Source: Thozetella sp. PMI_491 (taxonomy: Eukaryota > Ascomycota > Sordariomycetes > Chaetosphaeriales > Chaetosphaeriaceae). Taken from it: a stretch of DNA of 64,000 bases. Of this stretch, positions 55,063 through 64,000 are shown in pieces (position 1 is the first letter of the stretch; each line of letters opens with the position of its first letter). The DNA is taken from contig MU270025.1 in NCBI GenBank assembly GCA_021432635.1, positions 641,244 through 705,243 of the forward strand. The letters are read 5' to 3'. The notes under the pieces are model-generated. The model was not told the DNA's origin. It ran no database searches and worked only from the letters and a program-made list of their open reading frames with translations. The position numbers and the translations under genes were made by a program.

Positions 55063-57768
55063 TGTTGTCTGATGCTCAGCACCTTTCGAGTTTGCTCGCT
55101 GTGTGCCGAAGATGGACCAAGGCTGGTAGAGCCATTGCAACGGTCCCCCTGCGGTCCCCTTCTGTTGCTATATACGTTTCGTCGTGACCCGTTGCCTAGC
55201 CTCCCCTTCTCCACACTAAACCCCTATTCGGGGAGAACTACATGGTGGAGCGGCCTAGGTGAGGAGTTGGCCACATAGTGTGCGAATGCGAAATGCCAGC
55301 GAGCATGGGAAGGGGGAAGGTTCGTGCCTCCCTCGCCACGCCTGGGGCATAGTCCCGTTACCGTCCAGCAAGCCGCTTCGAGCGCCTCTATGCTGAAAGG
55401 GGGGAGATTAGCAGGAAGGAGGGCTTCCCACTGCGTACTATGCCCTCTATTGTCAAAGCGCTGCCATGGGTTGAAGAGTGCTGGCTCCAGTTGCCTGTAC
55501 CACGGAAGTCTGCCCGATGCAGCAGCCAAACACGCTAAAAAGTAGGTTGTCCATGGTAGTCCTCCCGGGGCTCGTAAGAGGGTGGAGGACCCCGACCCTA
55601 GCTCGGTAGTCCCCCGTCTATAACGCTTCTGGTAACCCCGTCGTGGAGCACGCCTCCGGGTGCTGGTCATGACCGGCAGCGATCGGCAGCGCACGTCCCG
55701 CCAGTTCGGCGGGAATTGTCAGGTGCATATGCAGCCAGCACGAACGCCTTTGGTGATTCTTGTTCCGTGTCAAGATGTCTTGCGCGTGCTCTCCCTAGAG
55801 ACCCCCACCGGGAAGCGTACGTGCATAGATCGGTGTGCCATCGATGACTCGATGATGCATCGGGTGCCACAGAGATCTTCAACCATGCGTCCCTGGAAGC
55901 TGTCCCACGCCGGCAATGCCCTGCTGGGTCCGGGCGTATCTCAAGGCATTTCGGAAGAGATCCACCCAACTAACGTTGTCAGTTTGTGCGCTAGCTCCTT
56001 AGTCGCGAAAGCAGGCACAAAGCGCTCTCCACCGGTCAAATCCGTGGTTTGGTTCTCATTGGGCAGACACGCTGCTCTGGCTTCAGTGGCCAAGGTACTG
56101 GACCCTTTGCTCTCCACCGCACGTACAATGCCCGCGTTTAGCGGCCGCTGTCACCAACGCCCCCAAGCCCCCTCCAGCTTGGGCCCGACCGATTCTGATA
56201 AGAGCTTTTGCCTCCCGCCCGGGGTGCCAGGCATTATACCGAAAGTGGAACTGGTTTCGTTTCCAACCCTCACCGACCAAATCGGTCAGCAATAAGTCAA
56301 GTCTTGGTATCAAGCTCGGGTGCATGTCGTGCGTCAGCGTTCCCGGCTTGACCAGTCAACCAGTCAAGCTCGCCTTGGTCCCCTTTCACTTCCTACTAAG
56401 TGATAACATATCTTGCTTCTTTATGATCGGGAGGAAGCTGGCTGCTTCCAGCGTGGTGTCCTGTGTTGCGCTAGCCTGTCGCGGGCAGGAGACCGGCCAC
56501 CGAGGGCTAGTTGGCAGCATGTACTGTCCCTGGCAAGCTGGCACATTACGCATGATGTGACAAATTTGCTGGTAGCGAAGATCGCGTATCTACCTAGGTG
56601 CCTAAGGTAGCATGTGAGTGGGCACATATATTCCCCATCTTGTCGAGCGATCCCTACCAATGCCCCACGATCGTCCATAGACCCTTTGGCATTCCGCCTA
56701 GCAAATACCGAAATGGAGTAAATACGGGCAAAGGATTGGAGGTCGGATGAAGAAACTGAAGCTGATAACCCCAACCCATGCTCGGCGTTATGACGAGTCT
56801 GGAGAGCTGCGCAATAGCGGCCAATCGTCATCTCTACGCCCAGAACCACGTCTGCTTCTAACCTCTTTCATTCTGCCAATGAAAAGCCAACCGGATACCG
56901 GCTGGCATTCCGCTCTGCAGCCAAGACATGGTAGTGGATTTTTTTTTCTTAAATGCCCGCAGCTTAAGCAGGTCACATGGCGAGCCAGCTGTGGCCGTTT
57001 CTAACTACGGGGTTCTTGACCGTGCTTTCATCCCTGGTGCTTCTAACTTGCAAGGAGCCTTGGGGCAACTTGGCTTCGCCGTCCGTAATCCACTCAGCCC
57101 CTTACCGCACTTATGTATCTCTTTATTCTGGCCCAGCTAGTGCCCTAGCACTCTAAGAAGTATTGAAGCTCGAGCTGGGAAACGACGGGAAGGAGCCCAT
57201 GGTACGTAGAAGGCGCCTCTCTAGGGCCTTCCACGCCTGCTTTTCGGCGTTTTTCATGCTGTCGATCGGAAGTCCGCTGGATACCGACAGGCATTCCGTG
57301 AGTATGCCGATGATCGCCTTGCTTAAGCACCGAGTAAAAACTAGAGAGCGTTGATGGTATTAATCTCGGCCCAGATACCCTTGCTGGAGTGGATTCTCTT
57401 TAGCAGGGCAATGCGCGGCTCATCAACTTCAATTATACTCGAGCACTTATTCAGGTCTTACTACCGTCGATCTCCTGAAACTAGAGTCAGTTGCGAAGCC
57501 CTTACGTGGCTTCACGACACGGCTCTGCCGCTCGGCTCAATCGCAGGGGGAGCGGATATCTCCACGCGTGGCCCACACAATGCGAGTCTCCCCATCCCAG
57601 TCGAGGCACGGCTTGGGGTCTTCGACCTGGTTCAGGACTGGTGGAAAAGACGTTCGCTTCAAAGGCCGGCAGAAAATAAAGGACGAGCTAGAGTGAGGAT
57701 GTGGTTTCTTATTCAAAGTAGGTGAGTTCTCCGGGAAGGTCTAAGGTTTTAATCAAGTGAACCCTCGG
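55063..57768. other. Long intergenic stretch
   Basis: No gene was recognised. Minus-strand stretches near 56880-56935 and 57145-57310 share a short motif (ECxxVSxGLxIxxMK) and may be scraps of a lost gene. A T-run lies near 56939-56948. Confidence 0.45.
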
Positions 57769-60700
57769 CTATACTGAACTTTTCACGGTCGCCCGAGTTC
57801 CTTTGCGAACTCTAGGGTACAGCCAACTGCGACGCGTTGCTTCGTCGGCATCGACAAGGCCGTTCAAATATTCCGCAACCTCCACAGGCATTCCCGCTCT
57901 CTGTGCATCGGCGACCCAGCTCTGCAGCGGCTGGCTAGAGAATGAAGTTCGGTGCTGTCTCTCCAGATACTCCCCCAACTGGTCCATCCGTACCCAGTTC
58001 TCTTCATGGCCACAGTGATTGCGATACGATATACCTTGCTGCGGTTTAGAGAAACTTCCCCGGATATCAGCCAATATTTCACGAGCAACATCCTCGATAC
58101 CGACGAATTGCAGCCATCTATCAACGGCCGGGACCTCTGGGACGGACCGGAGGAGTTTAGCGAAGTGCAACAGGTTGTGCATAACGTCCAGGTGCGGAGC
58201 ATCTATGCCGACAATGAAACTGGGACGATGAATGAATGCCGGTAGTCCAAGCGAAGAGCTTGCGTTTTCGATGTACTTCTCGGACACCCATTTGGATACC
58301 ACGTAGCCGTTGCTATCGTCCCGAGGCTGTGCCATGGCTAGGCTTTCTTCAAACAACTCGCCTGTCCCAAGCTGCGTAATACCGGCGGTAGACACAAAGT
58401 GGAAGTGAGGCAGTGCCTGTCCCCTCGCATTTTCGATTGCCAGACGCACGAGAGTCTTGGTGGACAGGACGTTGGCCGCGCGCAGAGTCTTGTAACCCCG
58501 TAGAAAGGAGACATCAGCACCGTTGTGGATGATTATGGAAACGCTGGAGAATATACGGCTGGATTCCTCCATGGTGAGACCTAATTGTTGATCCTTCAGG
58601 TCCCCTTGGTACACGATTACTTTGCGTGGGGGGGCCGGCATCTTCGATGGGTCTCGAACTGCTATACAATGAATCGTTTTCACTGAAGGATCGGCCACGA
58701 GCTGCTTTAAAATATGCCGGCCGAGGAAGCCGCTGGCTCCAGTCAGAGCAACTTCAAGGGTGCGGCCGGCATGCTGCATAGGCCGTGTCCTGGTGCCAAC
58801 ATCCGTGATGGGATAGCTTTCCAGAGCAACTTCTTTCTCCCAGTCAATGAATGTCTCTTGCGTTGATTTTACCGCATTTTGCGGCACAGGAGCATCCAGC
58901 AACAGTGCCATGCGTCCCAAGGTACTTGTCCCGAACAGCTTGACCAGAGGTACGGATCGTCCGGTAGCTCGTCGTAGGGCAGCTTGAACGTTGACGAGAA
59001 GCAGCGAGTTTCCACCCGAGGCGAAGAAGTCGGAATCAGGCCCGAGATTTGGTGCGTCGGCAGGGCGATGGAGGACATCCTGCCAGATCCGCTTCATCAT
59101 CTCCTGGCTTGTGTGCGTAAGCTCTGGCTGAAATCCACCGGAGATGAGAGCCGCCATCTTGCCCAGTGTGTTGGCTTCAAATAGCTTGATTAAAGGTAGT
59201 TTCTTTCCAAGCCGCCTTGTAATTTCGCTTTGTACTTTGATCAGAAGCAGTGAGTTTCCTCCTGACAAGAAGAAGTCGGAGCTAGGGCCGAGCTTTTTAT
59301 CGCCAACGATGCCGGTGAGAGCCAAGCGCCAAATTTGTTCCAACTCCTTCTCCAGAGAGTTGTCGCTATTCTCTGTAGGAGGCGTTTGAGCAGTGACATT
59401 CGGAGCCTCAGACAAAGGAAGAGTGGATAGTGCTTTTCTGTCCACCTTTCCGTGGTGACTTAGCGGCATCTTCGTTAGAGAGATCATGGAGGAAGGAACC
59501 ATGTACGGGGGAAGGGGAAGCTTTTCCACCACATCCTGAAGCATGCTATCCACGACACGGCCTCGAATCCCGTGTCTTTCTTGGATTTCCGGCGAGAGGA
59601 CGACGTGGGCCACGAGGAATGTGGACGCCGCGCTCCCATTGGGCCGGCTGCGGATGTGGGCAATAGCCTCCGAGATGTCTCCTTCGCCGGCAGAGATTAT
59701 AGCTGCTTCAACCTCCCGTAGCTCGAATCTCTGGCCACGAAGCTTGACCTGCGTGTCGCCCGTCATACGCCCTAAGGCGACAAAGACGCCATCGTCCCGC
59801 ATGTAGCCTCGATCGCCACTGAGGTGCATGTGGGTCCATCCTTGGGCCAGGAAGTGGGAGGGTGCGAATCTGTCGACTGGGAACCGCGCAGCAGTAAGTT
59901 CTGGCTGGCCAACATATCCGGTAGCCACCCCTCCGCCTCCAATGACTACCTGGCCGGGGACACCTGCTGGGAGGGGATGTAGCTGGGCATCCATAATATA
60001 AACGCTGTAGTTCGGCATGGTCCGGCCGATCGGCGTAGCAGTGACGCCCAGGTTTGGATGTTGGTATCGGACCTTGTGGGCATGCGGAACAATCGTCTCG
60101 GCTGGGCCATAAGCGTTTACGATCCTTAAGTCTAGCTTCTGAAGACCCCGGAACTTGTCTAGCAGCTCATATCGGAGCTCCTCTCCGGCTGAAATATGCA
60201 GACTCCATTTAGACTGACATAATGCCTGGGTCTCTCCGTGTTGGAGCCAGGACGTCGCCTCTGACGGCACGGCCAACGTCATTGTGATATTTTGTGTAGA
60301 TATGATCTCTGTAAGGGCCACTGGATCTCGACGGACGTCCTGCCCTGCGACGAAAATGGTGCCCCGGGACTGCAGCCCAAGCAGTGATTGCCACCAAGAG
60401 ACATCGAAACTCAAAGCGATCTGTTGCAATACGGTTTGAGGTTCCATAGGAAAGGCTTGCATGTACCCTTTGATTGTGTTGGTAATCATCCTATGGGGGA
60501 GAGATATTCCCTGCGCGCTTGGGTTAGCTTCATGTACATAGTTAGGTAACATATTTTCTCTCTTACCTTGGGGATCCCGGTAGAACCACTGGTGTATAGT
60601 ACAATGGCTTCATCGGTAGAGGTAGGGCGGCGGTCTTCGAGGGTGGACTTCTCTGTGTTGTCGGATATGGTGGAAATATTGATTATCGCCGTCGTAGCCC

Positions 60701-63177
60701 CCGGTCCCATCTCCTCTAGAAGCGGCAAAGTAGCGTTGTGCATTATGATAGCGGCAGGCCGTGCATCGTTCAAGATGATCGACAGTCTCGCCGCTCCTTG
60801 GGTCACCTCCAGGGGCACGTACGTGCATCCCAGCCGCCAGATCGCAAGCATGGAGCATATCCAATCGACAGTTGGCTCTTGCAGCATGGCAACTCTCGAC
60901 TTTGGAGGAACCCCAAGCCTGGAGAGAGCCTGAGCTATGCGGTAAGACCTGTCTTTCATCTCGGAATACGAAAGCGCGGCGCCGTGGCTATCTTTCAGCG
61001 CAATTACGTTGGGGGAGTTGGCCGAAACCGCGTCGATCTCTTCAACCATAGTCCCAGGGCCAAGCTGGAAGCGCGGACCTGTGCATAATTAGAACCAGCT
61101 CGGAGTTACGGGCAGCTCTCGGCAAGAGCCAAATCCATTGAGGAGACTCGCCTTGGCCAAGCTGGATCGCTTTTTCGACATTTGCCTTGTTGAACATTTG
61201 AGGTTCCCCCGCAAGCAGCTCAGAATTGGAGGTGAACGCATCCATAAGGTTCAGGAAACAGTCCAGCAGTACTTCAGCGTCGTTCTCAGTATAGAGCTCT
61301 CTCTGCACCATGATAGAAACAAATGCATCGCCCACAGGAGGGTCGATAACGGCGAGCATGATGTCGTAGATGGTTTCACCGATTTGGTACTCCTTGTTCT
61401 CAATGAACCCATCTCCAAAGGGCGCCTTCTCCTGCACCGGGATGTAGTTGATGAAGGCCTGGAACAGAGGATTGTACCCGGCATCTCGACGGGCACCAAC
61501 CTCGTCTAGGATCACGTCAAAGGGGACGGCCGAGTGCGCCAAAGCAGAGAGCATTTCGGTGCTAGTCTCAAGCATAGTTTCTCGGAATGACTTGTTGACG
61601 GATGTGCGAAGTCGTAATGGGAAGAGGTTCAGCAAGATACCTACGGTGTCGAGAGCTCCAGCATCGTGGTGCCTGTTTGCACTAGCTACCCCAATGCACA
61701 TGTCATCTTGATTCGCCAGACGACTGAGGAGAATCTGGAAGACGGTCAAGTAGATGCTGAACGGAGAGCGGGACTTCCCAGAACGCTTGGCGAGTGCCTT
61801 GACCTTAGATGTTAGCGCCGATGGAATTCTGCACTTGGCTTTGACATGGCGATATGTTTTCCTCGCCGAAGGGCGCGGTCGAAGGGTACTCTGGGAGACG
61901 GCTAGAATGGGGAGAACATCCGGGAGTGTTTGGAACTTCTTCTTCCAGAAGGCTATACTCTCTGCGAATTGACCGGTTCGGACGCGCTCTTGCTGCGTTT
62001 CTGAGAACTCTGCGTACTGCAAGGGTGGCGGCAGCATCTCGCCCGCGTAGGCGCGCGGAAGCTCGGTTTTGATGGCGATGATGCTGGAACCATCGATGTT
62101 GATGTGCTGGTAGCCAATGATGAGGTGGTGCTTAGTCGCCGACTCGCTCAGGAGCGCCATCCGTAATGTCTGGCCGCCGGCGAGGTCATATATATGATCG
62201 TTGAACTCGGCGATCTGCTGGTGGGCTTCGAGTTCCGAAGAAATCGTCTTCGTCTCGAGGAACAAGGGTGACTCGGCCATGATTCCTTGTATTGGCTTCT
62301 GTGCCTCGTCGCAAAAGAAGCAGGTTCGCAGGCCCTCATGGCGCACGCCTAGATCGCGGACAATCTCAGCTAACCTACTCACGTCGAGGTTTCCTGTGAT
62401 TAGAAATGATACACAGCCGTTGAAGAGTGTTGGGTCGTCGACGAGTTGTCCCATGAACCAGAAGCCGGACTGGCCATACGACATTGGCAGCTGCTTCACC
62501 AAGCGTTTCCCAGCTGGCGATAAGTCATGTTTTGTCTGATTCCCCATAAGTGGATCTGCGTTCGAACGAAGGGGTTCGTCTGAATGCGACCACAGAGAAG
62601 CCGATGGAGCCATAGGTGAACTCTGTGGGGTGCCCGGTCCCGGACTGACCGTGTTTGTTTCTGCATACACGCGAGGCCATCCCTGGTGGACTGAAGCACA
62701 GCTGAAGTCATCCCAGGTACGGATCATGAAAGACCCCAGCCCGTGGGACTGAAGACCACCTTCGTGTTTTGTTTTGACATGGAACTCGAAGAAATGGGTT
62801 CTATCTCCACGCCTTGCGAGCGTTTCGACGCTATGACTCTCAAGAACGAGTTCGATCTTGGCCACGGGGCTGCTCAGTCTGATGTCTGCCTCGATAACAA
62901 GTTGCTCAAGCTCAAGTCTATGCACGACTTTGGGCTTGAAAAATTGAAAGGCCGCCTCCGACCCCAGCGCGACATATCCGGAAGCCGGTAGCACAGCAGG
63001 GAGAGCGTGTGAGGAGGTGACAAGATTGGCGAGTTGAGCGGCAGTCAAAACGTTGTGCCACGCCCATTGTGTCCCAAGAGGATTGGGACTCGCACTTCCG
63101 AGGATCGGGTGCTCCCACGTGGAGTTGGACGATACAGCCTTAGGGTGATTCGGCCTGGGTTCTGTGCGTGACAACAT
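57769..63177 (-). CDS. NRPS-like synthetase, partial DH-like domain then C-A-T-T-R
   Basis: Exons 63177-61152, 61078-60567 and 60510-57769 give 1,759 aa. Residues 23-155 look like the first hot-dog half of a polyketide dehydratase (HPILGS..; H57 upstream of LPASGYVALGSEAAF), with no second half. A condensation domain follows (about 228-650) with motif QHINIDG (357-363), where the first His of HHxxxDG is Gln. The adenylation domain has LYTSGSTGIPKG, NAYGPAE (978-984), HLSGDRGY and a catalytic Lys near 1205. Two carrier domains have phosphopantetheine serines near 1266 and 1348 (both GGNSLLL). A thioester reductase ends it: ALTGASGFLGRH near 1436, then STAG and Y-x3-K in YVVSKW. It would release an aldehyde or alcohol. 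TAG lies four codons upstream of the ATG, so the start is firm unless an upstream exon exists. Intron 1 has a GC donor. Confidence 0.9.
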
Positions 63178-64000
63178 CGTCTCTGGCTACGCGGTAGTGA
63201 AACAAAATAGATACCGGGTTTTCGTTCCTGTAATATATGCTGGTCAACAAGCAAGCTGGCATTCTCCCCCTCTTATCTCCTTTATTGCCCAACTTTATAT
63301 CTCGTCACATGATCCTGCCGTTGTACACAGCCGCTTTAGGTATGCACACCGAGGGGATCGACAATGGCTGGGTACGGATTCCGGCGGTGTCACACAACCA
63401 AAGTGCCTAGTGACGAGCCATACTAGTTCCAGCACTTCGAATTCAACAACCACTTAGACTTGGGGATTTGGCACTTTATTGGCTTGGGTTCTCAGATGTG
63501 TGCACGCGACATCTCCTTGGCACCTAGTCAGCAACACGAAAATGGAGTATTTTTGCCAAACTTGGCTGAACGAAACTGCCTAAGCTGACACGGCCTCGGG
63601 TTCGTCGGCCTAGTTTCTTGCCTCTTTGGTTGGAATAGGGCATTCGGCATTCATCAGCATTATAATTGGTAGGAGGAGGTTTACAACACGTCTATTTCTG
63701 TATGTGGTAGTGTCCCGATTCGCTGATGCATCACCATGTCGACCGTCACATAATCCTTCGGCTACTTCCAGGAGGAAGATATCACAGAAGGAGTTCCGAG
63801 GCGAGTTCTACCGCCAACAGGGGGGGATTTGGCTATATGCGATGGTGCAAAACAAAGGAATATACCTTGACTGGTAGGATCGCTGTGTGTGGCTTCAATA
63901 AGAGTATGTGTGCCCTCGTTTTCCAGAAGCAGAGAGGTGTTCCGACCCGAAAGCTCGCTAACAGAGCCTTTTCAGGCCCCAAATCCCACGGATCCCGAGA
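63178..64000. other. Upstream region of the synthetase gene
   Basis: No coding sequence was recognised, in particular no ketosynthase or acyltransferase of a polyketide synthase. It is taken as promoter; a TATA-like AATATATGC lies about 60 bases before the ATG. Confidence 0.5.

Noticed and set aside
55660-56295. A 211-codon plus-strand frame in the 2.7 kb gap
   Set aside because: No domain, signal peptide or splice support, and codon choice is not biased.
1-64000. CRISPR arrays, rRNA or tRNA genes
   Set aside because: No regularly spaced repeats, rRNA cores or convincing tRNA cloverleaf sequences were seen. tRNA detection by eye is weak and a covariance-model scan would be decisive.

Overview
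The window is nuclear DNA of a filamentous ascomycete (Pezizomycotina, most likely a Sordariomycete). Most genes carry short introns of 50-130 nt with GT..AG borders and CTAAC-like branch points. The gene families are fungal: an Atm1 ABC exporter, Aim24, a kinesin-10, an XlnR-like Zn2Cys6 regulator, a PTH11/rhodopsin-type membrane protein, a CE4 deacetylase and a multidomain NRPS-like synthetase. Exon borders below were worked out by hand from reading frame, splice signals and family conservation. No rRNA, tRNA or CRISPR was recognised.

Region 1 (1-22 kb) is gene-poor and repeat-rich. It holds a partial large SF1 helicase, a GFA/CENP-V-type zinc protein, a small secreted cysteine-rich protein with a paralogous fragment 4 kb away, a degraded transposon-like unit with zinc-finger remnants, an orphan fungal transcription factor regulatory domain, a membrane-tailed hexapeptide acetyltransferase, two tentative hypothetical genes, a beta-rich secreted-type protein that may be decaying, and a phytanoyl-CoA dioxygenase family enzyme at the right edge.

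Region 2 (23-30 kb) is a conserved housekeeping block: ATM1, kinesin-10 (KIF22/Kid type) and AIM24.

Region 3 (30.3-51.7 kb) looks like a catabolic gene cluster for L-fucose or a related 6-deoxy/L-galacto sugar. It contains a D-galactonate dehydratase-like enzyme, a DHDPS-fold 2-keto-3-deoxy-aldonate aldolase, a CE4 polysaccharide deacetylase, a GH95 alpha-L-fucosidase without signal peptide, an XlnR-like regulator, an L-galactonate/L-fuconate dehydratase (LGD1/GaaB-like), an Ara2-like aldose 1-dehydrogenase, a sugar/oligosaccharide MFS permease and a monocarboxylate-type MFS transporter. A coherent route can be drawn: uptake of fucosylated oligosaccharide, intracellular release of L-fucose, oxidation to the lactone/aldonate, dehydration, and aldol cleavage to pyruvate plus L-lactaldehyde. 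Three of the gene pairs are divergent and share promoters.

Region 4 (53-64 kb) has a six-exon rhodopsin/PTH11-like membrane protein, a 2.7 kb gene-free stretch, and a 1,759-residue synthetase with an unusual order: a half dehydratase-like hot-dog fold, then C-A-T-T-R. It looks like a remodelled PKS-NRPS hybrid.
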